A stretch of DNA of 64,000 nucleotides from contig CAKTDF010000010.1 of NCBI GenBank assembly GCA_934541115.1, positions 1-64,000 on the forward strand. Reading direction: 5' to 3'. The notes under the pieces are model-generated. The model saw only the letters and a program-made list of their open reading frames with translations, searched no databases and was not told the DNA's origin. Positions 14,872 through 23,911 of the stretch are shown piece by piece (within the stretch, counting starts at the first letter, position 1; each line of letters starts with the position of its first letter). The position numbers and the translations under genes were made by a program. Source of the stretch: an uncultured Eubacteriales bacterium (GTDB taxonomy: Bacteria > Bacillota > Clostridia > Oscillospirales > Acutalibacteraceae).

Positions 14872-17709
14872 ATGAAGAAAAACAAAAGCTTTTTAAAACC
14901 CCTCGCCATTTTTATTGCACTCACACTGGTTTTTGCCGCGTTTTGCTTTTCGTCTGCGGCAGCGAGCGAAAAACGCTCCGGAGACTACGGCTATACCGTT
15001 CTGAAGGACGGCACGGCTCAGATCGTGAAGTATTACGGAAAGTCCGCAGAAATTACCGTTCCCTCAAAGCTTGGCGGAAAGTCCGTTTCGGGTATCGGAA
15101 ACAACGCCTTTGAGCTGAATGATAAGCTCACATCGGTCGTCATTCCCTCATCGGTCAAAAAAATCGGCGAGATGGCGTTTTATTACTGCGAAAACCTCAA
15201 GTCGGTAACTCTCCCAAAGGGAATCACAACAATTGAATACGCAACCTTTTCGGTCTGTCCGAAGCTTTCAAAAATCAACCTGCCCGCCGGACTGACAAAA
15301 ATTGCCGAGCGTGCCTTTTACTGCGCCGGTCTGACAAAGGTCACTCTGCCGGACAGCGTTAAAACGATTGCTTCGGAAGCTTTTTCTTCCTGTGATGAGC
15401 TTCTTGAGGTCACTCTTCCGGAAAGTGCAACAGACCTTGGCGATTCGGCCTTCAGCAACTGCCAAATCCTTAAAAAAGCCACTCTCCCCTCAAAGCTCAA
15501 AAAGATTCCGGACGGCCTTTTCTCTCAGTGCTATGAGCTGGAGACGGTCAACTTTCCCTCCGGTCTGACGGAAATCGGCTTCGGCGCATTTTACATGACA
15601 GACATCACGGCGGCTCCTCTTCCGAATACCGTCAAGGTGATAGGCGAAGAAGCGTTCAACTGGGCGCAAAAGCTCAAGTCGGTCAACCTCCCGGAGGGAC
15701 TGACGGAAATCAGCAACCGCGCCTTCAGCGGAACAACGCTTGAAAGTGTCAAGCTTCCGAGTACAATCAAAAGAATCGGCCTCGGTGCTTTTTCGGGTGC
15801 AATGATTAAAGAAGTAAACGTGCCAAACGGTGTTACCGAAATTTGGCAGGAAGCTTTTGACGGCTGTCATCAGCTTAAAAAGGTCACCATTCCCGACACG
15901 GTAACATATCTCGGAGACAGCATTTTTAAAAATTGCGATGCGCTGACCGACGTTCGCCTTTCCTCAAAGCTCAAGGAGATTCCGGACTTTGCATTCAGAG
16001 AATGCAGAACGCTCAAAAAAATTGTGATTCCGAACAGCGTCACAAAAATCGGCAACAATGCGTTCAGCATGTGTCCCGTTCTTGAAGACGTTACCCTGCC
16101 CTCAAAGCTCAGGGAGCTTGGAGATACAGCATTTTACTGGTGCTTTAAGCTTTCCTCTCTTACGCTTCCCGACACCGTTGAGAAGGTAGGTTACCTTGCT
16201 TTCAGAAACACTGCAATCAAAACGATGAACTGCCCGAAGAGCCTCAAAAAATGCGGCTACAATCCGTTCCTTTACACACCGTTTTCCACCGAACAGTCCA
16301 AGGGCGGAATCTATTGGGGCAAGTGGCTCATCGGCTATGAGTTTTTCCCGGATATTTACGACTATGAAACCGACGCATGGAAGGAAACAAAGGTTTCAAT
16401 CAAGGACGGAACTGTCGGAATTGCAAACCACACCTTCTGCCCTGTCTATGAGGAAACATATCCGTACAACATCAAAAGCATAAAAATCCCGGACAGCGTG
16501 AAATATATCGGTGACATGGCGTTCCACAGCGCGGATTTCACAACGCTGACGATTCCCGACAGCGTCATTGACATCGGCGATTACGCTTTTTCAAGCTGCG
16601 ATAAGCTCACGAAGCTCAAGCTTTCGGAAAATCTCAAGCTCATCAGAAACCATGTCTTTACCAATTGCACATCGCTTAAAACGATAAAAATCCCGGCGAG
16701 CGTTCAGGAAATTGAAAGTCAGGCTTTCTGGAACACCAAAGCTCTGAACGACCAAAAAGGAAACAAGAGCGAATACGTTGACAACTGGCTCATCTCGGTC
16801 AATGAGGTAAGCAATTACAAATACACCGTCAAAGACGGCGTTGTGGGTATTGCAGATTACGCGGTCCACCCGACGATTTATGACGTGACCGTTCCAAAGA
16901 GCGTGAAGTATATTCCGCCGTATACCTTCGGCTACGGCTTCTCCGGAGCTTCGTATAAGAAGCTCAGAGATCAGGACTTTGTTCTGCGCTGCGAGAGCGG
17001 TTCTGCGGCTCTTGAATATGCAAAGAAGAACGGCCTTCATTATAAGCTCATCGGCTGCAAGCACGAGCGCATAAGCGGCTGGATAACCGACCAAAAGGCA
17101 ACCGTCTATGCTCCCGGAACAAAGCATAAAGCCTGCCTTGACTGCGGAAAGACCGTCAAAAAGGGCACGATAGCTCAGCTCAAATGCTCCGCGCCAAAGC
17201 TCAAAAAGGCCGCTAATGTTTCCGGCGGCGTAAAGGTAACGTGGAGCAAGACTGCCGGAGTGGATTATTACAACGTCTACCGCAAAACGTCAAAGACAGA
17301 CTGGAAAAAAATCGGCAAGACGTCTTCAACCTCGTATACCGACAAAACTGCAAAGAGCGGAACAAAATACAGCTATACGGTTCGTGCCGTGAACAATGCC
17401 GGCTCGTCGTCATATAACAAGACCGGCGTTTCGGTGAAATACCTTGCAAAAACAAAGGTGACCACAAAGGCGGCGGCAAAAAAGATGACCGTAACGTGGA
17501 AAAAGACCGCCGGTGCGGACGGCTATGTTATCTACCGCAAGGCAGGAAACGGAGATTTTAAGGAACTCAAAACGATTAAAAAGGGTACTACCGTATCATT
17601 TACCGATAAGTCGGTCAAAAAAGGTACAAAGTACACTTACCGTATAAAGGCATACAGCGGAAAAACTTTCAGCGCTGCGGCTACCGGTTCTGCGGTCAAA
17701 GCGAAATAA
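14872..17709 (+). CDS. BspA-like leucine-rich repeat surface protein with fibronectin III domains
   Basis: A 945-residue secreted protein. The signal peptide (about 1-31) is followed by roughly 24 BspA/LRR_5 repeats (to about residue 705) of the form IPDSVTxIGxxAFxxCxxLxxV. A short Cys/His module (CKHERISGW to KACLDCGKTV, about 724-757) comes next, then two fibronectin type III domains (about 770-855 and 860-945). BspA-type repeats commonly mediate adhesion to host or bacterial surfaces. No LPXTG motif, cell-wall-binding repeat or terminal membrane helix is present, so how it stays on the surface is unclear. GGAGGT lies eight bases before the ATG. Confidence 0.93.
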   Translation: MKKNKSFLKPLAIFIALTLVFAAFCFSSAAASEKRSGDYGYTVLKDGTAQIVKYYGKSAEITVPSKLGGKSVSGIGNNAFELNDKLTSVVIPSSVKKIGEMAFYYCENLKSVTLPKGITTIEYATFSVCPKLSKINLPAGLTKIAERAFYCAGLTKVTLPDSVKTIASEAFSSCDELLEVTLPESATDLGDSAFSNCQILKKATLPSKLKKIPDGLFSQCYELETVNFPSGLTEIGFGAFYMTDITAAPLPNTVKVIGEEAFNWAQKLKSVNLPEGLTEISNRAFSGTTLESVKLPSTIKRIGLGAFSGAMIKEVNVPNGVTEIWQEAFDGCHQLKKVTIPDTVTYLGDSIFKNCDALTDVRLSSKLKEIPDFAFRECRTLKKIVIPNSVTKIGNNAFSMCPVLEDVTLPSKLRELGDTAFYWCFKLSSLTLPDTVEKVGYLAFRNTAIKTMNCPKSLKKCGYNPFLYTPFSTEQSKGGIYWGKWLIGYEFFPDIYDYETDAWKETKVSIKDGTVGIANHTFCPVYEETYPYNIKSIKIPDSVKYIGDMAFHSADFTTLTIPDSVIDIGDYAFSSCDKLTKLKLSENLKLIRNHVFTNCTSLKTIKIPASVQEIESQAFWNTKALNDQKGNKSEYVDNWLISVNEVSNYKYTVKDGVVGIADYAVHPTIYDVTVPKSVKYIPPYTFGYGFSGASYKKLRDQDFVLRCESGSAALEYAKKNGLHYKLIGCKHERISGWITDQKATVYAPGTKHKACLDCGKTVKKGTIAQLKCSAPKLKKAANVSGGVKVTWSKTAGVDYYNVYRKTSKTDWKKIGKTSSTSYTDKTAKSGTKYSYTVRAVNNAGSSSYNKTGVSVKYLAKTKVTTKAAAKKMTVTWKKTAGADGYVIYRKAGNGDFKELKTIKKGTTVSFTDKSVKKGTKYTYRIKAYSGKTFSAAATGSAVKAK

Positions 17710-17835
17710 GGAAGAACAGTTTATAAAATACTTGATTTCTTCACCTCGAATAAAAAATAAAAAGCACGACAGCGGAAAGCGGCGCTGCGCCGCAAGAAAC
17801 TCGACATACTGTTCTGCTTTATGAAACCTGAATCC

Positions 17836-17889
17836 ATAAAACGCCATCGCCGGCAGCTTCTTTTGAAGACTGCCGGCGATGGCGTTTAT
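17836..17889. terminator. Long hairpin between convergent genes
   Basis: A 17-19 bp perfect stem (ATAAACGCCATCGCCGGCA and complement) with a loop containing CTTC/GAAG pairs. It sits between the convergent LRR and acetyltransferase genes and is probably a shared terminator, although neither side has a strong T run. Confidence 0.6.
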
Positions 17890-17905
17890 AAATAAATCAC
17901 ACCCA

Positions 17906-19027
17906 TCAAACCTTATCGACCGAAAAAATTCCGAACGGACAAAGCGGCGACCATGCGTTGAAAAGTGCATTGCCGCTTTGGGCAAATTCCGGTCTTGTGA
18001 GAGCGAGCACAGCCTCTTTTTCAGAAAAACTGAGAGCCGGCTCTTTTTCTGTCTCGGTGACAGTTACGCTGCCGTTTTTGAGCGCAATTTCAAGCGTTTT
18101 TTCTCCGAGCTTTAAAACGAGCGAGCCCTCCGGGAGAGGAACAAGACTCTGTTTGAGAGAAAAAAGCTTTTCAATGAAGTTTTTGTAGTTGAAAATTTTT
18201 ATGCTTGCAGCCGTTTCAATGCCGTAATGCTCGGCAAACATGAGCACCTCTTTGAGAAGCTGCGGCTGCACCGGACTTATCCAAAGGGAAAAGCTCCTTT
18301 TCAGCTTTTTTGCTTTGCCAAAGGCATAAAGCACATCTGACGCGTCAGAGCTGTTTTTTAAAACAAGCTCTGAAACGGCGTTTTCATCTTCCTTATATAT
18401 AAGGTATCCCGCCGTCTCTTTGTTTTCGTCAAGAATAAGGAGCGGCTCACTGTTCCACGTTGAAAGAACGGACAAAAGCTTTTCTCTCTCTCGCTCATGG
18501 AACGCCGGCAGGCTTTTATGAAGCTCGTCAATCTCAATGAGATCTTTTTTGTCTGACGGAGATTTGAAAGAAAAACTCTTTTCAGCCCGGTGCTTCAGAA
18601 GAAAGTGATCTGAAATCTCGGCGTTGTGGCGTATGCCGCAGGGAACATATCCATAGCGCTCATAACGTCCTCTGTAGCCGGAAAGGATTCCGATGTCCGC
18701 GCCGTTTTCAAGTCCCTTTTGATTTGAATAAAGCAGCAGACTGTTCATTATGCCCTTTCCGCGCTGCGATTTTGCAACCGCAACCGAGCCGATGCCTGAG
18801 GTGACAAGGCACCCCGTCGGGAGAGAAAGCTTTCCCGGATACACCAGAACGGCGCCTGCGATCTTGCCGTTGTCTTTGTATATTCCGTGGAGCGCGGCTG
18901 TTTCCGGGTGTGCATATACCTTTGAGACCTTTTTTGAAAAGTCGATTTTAAAAACCTTGTTTTCAAATTTCAAAAGCTCGTCAAAGTCCTTTTCTTCCGC
19001 ATTGACTATCGTTATATTCTCCATCAT
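17906..19027 (-). CDS. Eis-like GNAT N-acetyltransferase with SCP2-type C-terminal domain
   Basis: A 373-residue protein with the layout of the Eis family. An N-terminal GNAT fold (about 1-150) contains the acetyl-CoA loop SQRGKGIMNSLL. A second degenerate GNAT domain follows (to about 280), then a small SCP2-like domain (about 290-373, VLKLGEKTLEIALKNGSVTV). Eis-type enzymes acetylate amines, including aminoglycosides and polyamines; the substrate here is unknown. Its ATG overlaps the stop of the upstream membrane protein gene (ATGATGG), no separate binding site is seen, and it is the last of three coupled genes. Confidence 0.85.
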   Translation of the reverse strand: MMENITIVNAEEKDFDELLKFENKVFKIDFSKKVSKVYAHPETAALHGIYKDNGKIAGAVLVYPGKLSLPTGCLVTSGIGSVAVAKSQRGKGIMNSLLLYSNQKGLENGADIGILSGYRGRYERYGYVPCGIRHNAEISDHFLLKHRAEKSFSFKSPSDKKDLIEIDELHKSLPAFHEREREKLLSVLSTWNSEPLLILDENKETAGYLIYKEDENAVSELVLKNSSDASDVLYAFGKAKKLKRSFSLWISPVQPQLLKEVLMFAEHYGIETAASIKIFNYKNFIEKLFSLKQSLVPLPEGSLVLKLGEKTLEIALKNGSVTVTETEKEPALSFSEKEAVLALTRPEFAQSGNALFNAWSPLCPFGIFSVDKV

Positions 19028-19545
19028 TTGACGATGAGATAAACAAGAACGCCGAGAGATGCAACGAATGTTACGAGATATCTTTCAAGGTATGCTCCAA
19101 CATAGCAGCCGAGAAAACCGGGAGCATAGAGTATCTTCTGAAAAATGTTGCCGTTTTTATATACCTTTTCTTTCATGTTCAATGCGTCTTCAATTGAGGG
19201 ATAGCTGTTGACATAGAGTGAAAAAGCGAACCAATAGGCAACGATGCTGATAATTTTTGAGGCTGTGCCGGTCATTTCAAAAGCAAAAAGACCGATCATG
19301 GGCGCCCATGAAAGGAACAGAGCAAGCATTCCGTTCATGAAAGCGGGAACAAAGCAGACGGCGAATGCCCCTTGGGCGTGCGGCATCAGCTCATGTTCAA
19401 TATGGCTGCACATTTCGTCGTTTCTGAAGGTTCGGTTGTCCTCAACGGGCACGCCGCAGATTTTGCAGACAAGGTGCTCCCACATGGCTCTGACAAGAGC
19501 GCCGGGAAAAGTGATGAAACGTGTTATTACATAAAGAATATTCAT
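19024..19545 (-). CDS. Small polytopic membrane protein of unknown function
   Basis: A 173-residue protein with probably three to four membrane segments. The N-terminal stretch FPGALVRAMWEHLVCKICGVPV resembles the shape of the zinc-site helix of M50-type membrane proteases (HELGHxxxxxxxGVxV), but the first catalytic His is replaced and only a WEH remains. A following HIEHELMPHAQG could supply metal ligands. I regard it as an unassigned family, possibly an inactive M50 relative. Start and stop overlap its neighbours by one to a few bases (TGATG upstream), so it is co-translated with the TPR protein and the acetyltransferase. Confidence 0.6.
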   Translation of the reverse strand: MNILYVITRFITFPGALVRAMWEHLVCKICGVPVEDNRTFRNDEMCSHIEHELMPHAQGAFAVCFVPAFMNGMLALFLSWAPMIGLFAFEMTGTASKIISIVAYWFAFSLYVNSYPSIEDALNMKEKVYKNGNIFQKILYAPGFLGCYVGAYLERYLVTFVASLGVLVYLIVK

Positions 19546-21059
19546 CAGATATCACCTCCTACATCGGTAAGGACCTGCTCAAGGGTGAGCTTCCCTTTTT
19601 TATACTTTTTAACGTTTGAGTCAATTTCTTTTGAAGCGTTCGCAAAAATTTCTTCAATTCTCTGGTAGCTTTCGTCGTCCTTAATATAGGCGGCGCAAAG
19701 AGCGTAGATGTTGGCGCCGGAAACGGTTATGCCGGAGCCGCTGTCAACATAGGCGCTGATTGCTTTGAATGCGTTTTCGCCGTCGCCCTTGAGCAAATAG
19801 CCGAGAGCGTAGATGCTCTGGTAGCTCAGCGAAGAAGCGGGAGCGTTGTCTTTTGCCTTTTCTGCAATTTCAAGGATCTTGTCGGCGTCGGGCTTTTCGC
19901 AGAAACGGAAAGCGTTTGCATAGTAGACGTATGCGTTGTCGTCCTGCGCATTGGTTTTGACGCACTTTTCAAAGTACTTGCCGGCGTTTTCGGTGTCGCC
20001 GAGTCTTGCATAGAGATCAATGATGAAAGAGACATAAAAGGACGGGTGTTCTTCTTTGTCTATCTCTTCGACTTTGAGCAGCTGTTCAAGCTGTTTGTCA
20101 AGGTCCTTATCGGTGCTTTGCATGAGCAGGTAACGATAAAATTCAACAACAAAGGGAGAATATGCCGTTCCGTTGTCGTCTGTGCCCTTTTCAAGAATTT
20201 CGTCAAGCGCCTTTGACTGCTTGTCATAGTCGATTTTTTCGCCGGACTGTATCGCCTGGTAGACAGAGGCAGCTGCATTGACGGTTGCAGTGAGCGACTT
20301 GTTGAACTCGCTGATTTCGGCGAATTCACCGCTCTTGAGCGCCGGAATACGGTCTGAATACTGATCGATTATATTTGCCGCATTGCCGGGCATGCCGAGG
20401 TTGTAATAGATTTTGACAAGTCTCTTGACCGCAACGGCCGAAAAGCTGTCGTTTTCGCCGTGTTGGCTGACGTAGGATTCATATGCGTTGCCTGCGTCAT
20501 AGAGCTTGCCCTGCTCATATGCCGTTTCTGCTTCTATGAGAGAGATGTATTCGCTGAGGCTGCTCATCGACGAGGCTGCCGCTTCGCCGATTTTTCCTTT
20601 CATGAGAGCCGCAGTTGCGTCCGATGAAAGAAAAACGGATGAAAAAACGCCGACCAAAACCATAATGATGAGCATAAGAATACCGCCGACGTGCGCCGGA
20701 CTCGCCGTCATCAGCTTTCGGCATTCGCTGCAATACGGATAATCCTCGCCGAAAGAGGTGTCGCATTCGTTTTCTCCGCAGCATTCGCAGATTCTTTTCG
20801 GCTGCTTTTCGCAGTCGTCATCGTCAACGGCGGCTTCGTCAATTTCATCAAGCTCCTGAATCAGCTCGCCCTGAACATATTCGGGGTCGTCTGCCTTGTC
20901 AAGCTCGGTCTGCAAAAGGTCGCGGATACCCTCAAGCTCTGTCACAAGCTCGTCTTCAAACCGGGTGGAGCCGTTCTCCCCGGCAGAATCCGGCTCTTTT
21001 GCGCCGCTTTCTTCGGGCGCTTGATTTTCGTTAAGATCCTTGTTTTCAAAATCGTCCAA
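19545..21059 (-). CDS. Zinc-ribbon, single-span TPR-type membrane protein
   Basis: A 504-residue protein. I place the start at a TTG (21059) because AAGGAGG lies seven bases before it; an upstream TTG at 21098 has no site. An acidic disordered N-terminus (about 1-90) leads to a Cys4-type ribbon (CECCGENECDT...YCSEC, about 92-117), one membrane helix (about 128-150) and a long helical repeat region (about 165-480). The repeat region contains TPR-like units such as ARLGDTENAGKYFEKCVKTN. The ribbon would face the cytoplasm and the repeats the outside. The repeats suggest protein binding. First gene of a three-gene coupled operon. Confidence 0.72.
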   Translation of the reverse strand: MDDFENKDLNENQAPEESGAKEPDSAGENGSTRFEDELVTELEGIRDLLQTELDKADDPEYVQGELIQELDEIDEAAVDDDDCEKQPKRICECCGENECDTSFGEDYPYCSECRKLMTASPAHVGGILMLIIMVLVGVFSSVFLSSDATAALMKGKIGEAAASSMSSLSEYISLIEAETAYEQGKLYDAGNAYESYVSQHGENDSFSAVAVKRLVKIYYNLGMPGNAANIIDQYSDRIPALKSGEFAEISEFNKSLTATVNAAASVYQAIQSGEKIDYDKQSKALDEILEKGTDDNGTAYSPFVVEFYRYLLMQSTDKDLDKQLEQLLKVEEIDKEEHPSFYVSFIIDLYARLGDTENAGKYFEKCVKTNAQDDNAYVYYANAFRFCEKPDADKILEIAEKAKDNAPASSLSYQSIYALGYLLKGDGENAFKAISAYVDSGSGITVSGANIYALCAAYIKDDESYQRIEEIFANASKEIDSNVKKYKKGKLTLEQVLTDVGGDI

Positions 21060-21163
21060 GAAAATGCCTCCTTGTGCAACCGCCGACCAACCGAGCAAGT
21101 GTAATTAACCGATATTTGCACTCTCGGTCGTCACCGGTCACTTTCTATTAAAATAACTTGACT

Positions 21164-21192
21164 ATTTTATCACCGATAACTTAATTTTGCAA
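21164..21192 (-). promoter_or_regulatory. Promoter of the TPR/membrane/acetyltransferase operon
   Basis: Minus strand: TTGCAA (21187-21192) and TAAAAT (21164-21169), 17-base spacer. Confidence 0.6.
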
Positions 21193-21313
21193 TAAATTTT
21201 AAAAAATTTTCAAGTCCGGCAAGTGGACGCCGGAAAGTCAAATGTTTTGTCGAAAAGCAAAAATTTATACACAGTAACCAAAAATTTATGCACAATATTA
21301 GTTATAAATAAGT

Positions 21314-21342
21314 TTGAACTTTTGTGAACTTTATGGTAAAAT
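21314..21342 (+). promoter_or_regulatory. Promoter of the EF-G-like gene
   Basis: TTGAAC (21314-21319) and TAAAAT (21337-21342), 17-base spacer. The resulting leader of about 140 bases holds a CCTCC (21439-21443) able to pair with the GGAGG at 21479-21483. Confidence 0.65.
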
Positions 21343-21491
21343 GTTTGATGTTAGCTTCAAGTGTTGTATATTTTAACTGAATATCAGCTATCGGAGTAAC
21401 TATATTAAAGGCGGGCTTTCCGCCGTGAATAAGAATTGCCTCCGGGAGAGTGTCGTTTCCCCGGTCTGTGCGGTTCAAGGAGGTAACAGAT

Positions 21492-23561
21492 ATGAAATCT
21501 TACGACGCAAATAACATCAGAAATATCGCCATTGCCGGTCACACCGGAAAGGGTAAAACTACCCTCGCCGAGGCTATGCTTTTTCTTGCAAAGGCTACCG
21601 ACAGACTCGGTAAAATTGCAGACGGAAACACCGTAATGGACTTTGACCCCGAAGAAAAAAAGCGTCAGTGCTCGCTTTCAACGGCTTATGCACCCCTTGA
21701 GTGGAGAGACACAAAGATCAATCTCCTTGACGCACCCGGCAAGTTTGACTTTGCGGGCGGCGTTTCAGAGGCTATGCGCGCGGCGGAGTGCGCCCTCATC
21801 GTCACCTCCGCAGGCTCGGGCTTTGACGTAGGCGCAGAAAAAGCAATCAAAGCCGCAGACGCAAGAGGAATTGCAAAGTTCTTTGCAATCACAAAGCTTG
21901 ACGCGGAAAACACCGATTTCTATAAGACCTTTGACGCTCTCAAAGCCGAGGTCGGTTCAAAGCTCTGCCCGGTAGTTATTCCTCACGTTGTCGGCGGAAA
22001 AGTTGAGTCATACATCAATCTTTGCAGCAACAAGGCGTTTAAATATGAAAAGGGCAAGGCAACCGTTATTGACATGCCCACAGACGAACACATCTCCGCA
22101 ATGAAAGACATTCTCATGGAGGCGGTTGCTTCTGTTGACGATGACCTTATGATGAAATTCTTTGACGGTGAAGAGCTGACAAAGGAAGAGATCATCGACG
22201 GTCTTACCAAGGGCGTTGAGCAGGGCGAAATTTATCCCGTTTACGGCTGCTCGGGCACTACTCTTGAGGGCGTTGACCTTCTTCTTGACGCAATCGTTTT
22301 CTCCGCTCCGTCACCTGCTCAGGCAGGCTCTGAAAAGGCAGAAAACGACGCAGGGGACGAAATCGACGTCAAATGCGACCCGAACGGACCTCTTGCGGCT
22401 ATCTGCTTCAAAACCGTTGCCGACCCGTTCGTCGGCAAGATGTCCTTTGTAAAGGTTATTTCCGGCAAGATCACTGCCGACGTTCCGGCTTTCAACGCTT
22501 CGACCGGCGAGAGCGAAAGAATGGGCAAGCTCATCTCCGTCAGAGGCAACAAGCAGGAGGACATCGCTGCTATTACAGCGGGAGATATCGGCGTAATCAC
22601 AAAGCTTTCCGGTCTCGGCACCGGCGACACTATCTGCAATTCAAAGAACATTATCAAGCTTAAAGCCGTTTCCTTCCCGGCTCCGTCGCTTTCAATGGCA
22701 ATCGTAGTCAAGAAGAAAGGCGAAGAAGATAAGGTTGCCTCCGGCCTTCGCAGAATCATGGGCGAAGATCCGACCGTAGGCTTTGCCACAAATGAGGAAA
22801 CAAGAGAAATGATTCTCTCCGGTCTCGGCGAACAGCACCTTGACATCGTTCTTGCAAAGCTCAAAACAAAGTTCGGCGTTGAAATCGACCTCAAGGTTCC
22901 GCGCGTTGCATACAGAGAGACCATTCGCAAAAAGTGCCAGGTTCAGGGACGCCACAAAAAGCAGTCGGGCGGTTCCGGTCAGTTCGGTGACGTTTGGATT
23001 CGCTTTGAGCCGCATGACGGCGACGAGCTGATTTTTGAAACCGAGGTTGTTGGCGGCTCCGTTCCGAAGAACTACTTCCCTGCAGTTGAAAAGGGTCTTC
23101 AGGAGGCTATTCAGAAAGGACCTCTTGCCGGCTATCCGGTAGTAGGCCTCAAGGCTGTTCTTTATGACGGCTCATATCACCCCGTTGACTCAAACGATAT
23201 GGCTTTCCGTACCGCTGCAAAGATTGCATATAAAAACGGTATGGCACAGGCTAACCCGGTAATTCTTGAACCCATCGGCGACCTTAAGGTTTATGTTCCC
23301 GACGCAAACCTCGGCGACATCATGGGCGACATCACAAAGCGCCGCGGCCGTGTTCTCGGCATGGGCGCCGCAGACGAGCCGAAGATGCAGGAGCTTGTTG
23401 CGGAAGTACCGATGGCTGAAATGGGCGATTTCTCAACCATGCTCCGTTCGGTTACTGCCGGCAGAGGTCACTTCTCCCTCTCCTTTGCCCGCTATGAAGA
23501 CGCTCCGGGCAATGTTGCTCAGAAAGTTATTGAAGAAGCCAAGGCAGAAGCTGACGACTGA
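21492..23561 (+). CDS. EF-G-like translational GTPase (non-canonical paralogue)
   Basis: A 689-residue protein with the five-domain plan of elongation factor G. The start is the ATG after AAGGAGG, giving MKSYDANN; a longer frame from 21450 would overlap the leader. The P loop is GHTGKGKT (16-23), the G4 motif is TKLD (134-137), and the G3 motif reads DAPGKFDF, with Lys84 where EF-G has the catalytic His of DTPGH. Domains II-V are complete (GLGEQHLDI, RYEDAPGN near the end). It belongs with the FusA2-type EF-G relatives of Firmicutes and Thermotoga, whose role is unsettled. The true fusA is not in this window. Monocistronic. Confidence 0.9.
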   Translation: MKSYDANNIRNIAIAGHTGKGKTTLAEAMLFLAKATDRLGKIADGNTVMDFDPEEKKRQCSLSTAYAPLEWRDTKINLLDAPGKFDFAGGVSEAMRAAECALIVTSAGSGFDVGAEKAIKAADARGIAKFFAITKLDAENTDFYKTFDALKAEVGSKLCPVVIPHVVGGKVESYINLCSNKAFKYEKGKATVIDMPTDEHISAMKDILMEAVASVDDDLMMKFFDGEELTKEEIIDGLTKGVEQGEIYPVYGCSGTTLEGVDLLLDAIVFSAPSPAQAGSEKAENDAGDEIDVKCDPNGPLAAICFKTVADPFVGKMSFVKVISGKITADVPAFNASTGESERMGKLISVRGNKQEDIAAITAGDIGVITKLSGLGTGDTICNSKNIIKLKAVSFPAPSLSMAIVVKKKGEEDKVASGLRRIMGEDPTVGFATNEETREMILSGLGEQHLDIVLAKLKTKFGVEIDLKVPRVAYRETIRKKCQVQGRHKKQSGGSGQFGDVWIRFEPHDGDELIFETEVVGGSVPKNYFPAVEKGLQEAIQKGPLAGYPVVGLKAVLYDGSYHPVDSNDMAFRTAAKIAYKNGMAQANPVILEPIGDLKVYVPDANLGDIMGDITKRRGRVLGMGAADEPKMQELVAEVPMAEMGDFSTMLRSVTAGRGHFSLSFARYEDAPGNVAQKVIEEAKAEADD

Positions 23562-23602
23562 TAATTTGCATTCTTGATTTTTCAACATAAATAAACACAC
23601 AC

Positions 23603-23632
23603 AAGAGCCGCTGTGAAAACACAGCGGCTCTT
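23603..23632 (+). terminator. Terminator of the EF-G-like gene
   Basis: A perfect 13-bp stem (AAGAGCCGCTGTG) closing an AAAA loop; weak T tract. Confidence 0.75.
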
Positions 23633-23779
23633 GGATTGAACGGCTGTATTTTATGGGTATCGGCAAAAGGGAACAGTGCCGGAACCGGCGGGTTTTCGGC
23701 GTGCGGTGTCGGCGCTTTTAGGGCGGCGAGCGCCTTTTGCTCTCATAATATCAAAATCCATTTCTGAGCAAACATCACG

Positions 23780-23809
23780 AAAACGCGAGAAAACACGAGA
23801 AAACGCGAG
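23780..23809. repeat. Three tandem 10-bp repeats
   Basis: Units AAAACGCGAG with one base change in the middle copy, about 40 bases upstream of the rplM -35 box. They could be a protein-binding site or a slippage product. Confidence 0.8.
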
Positions 23810-23846
23810 CATGGCTAAAGTAATCCGAATTTTTGAGAAAAAGCTG

Positions 23847-23875
23847 TTGACAAAGCCTTTTGCCTGTGATAGAAT
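23847..23875 (+). promoter_or_regulatory. Promoter of rplM-rpsI
   Basis: Consensus TTGACA (23847-23852), 17-base spacer, TAGAAT (23870-23875). The leader is only about 30 bases, leaving no room for a structured ribosomal-protein leader. Confidence 0.88.
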
Positions 23876-23911
23876 ACTGGAGCATTTGAAAATTGATTGG
23901 AGGAAAAGACT

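Larger units (their letters stand above)
23633..23911. other. Intergenic region before rplM
   Basis: Part of a gap of 350 bases. Holds three tandem ten-base units AAAACGCGAG, AAAACACGAG, AAAACGCGAG at 23780-23809 and the rplM promoter. No gene is seen. Confidence 0.6.

Noticed and set aside
14872..17709. Sortase or cell-wall anchor in the LRR protein
   Set aside because: No LPXTG, SLH or choline/wall-binding repeat; the chain ends within the second fibronectin domain.
19024..19545. Active M50 metalloprotease
   Set aside because: The HExxH motif is absent; only a WEH within a similar hydrophobic context remains, so activity is not claimed.
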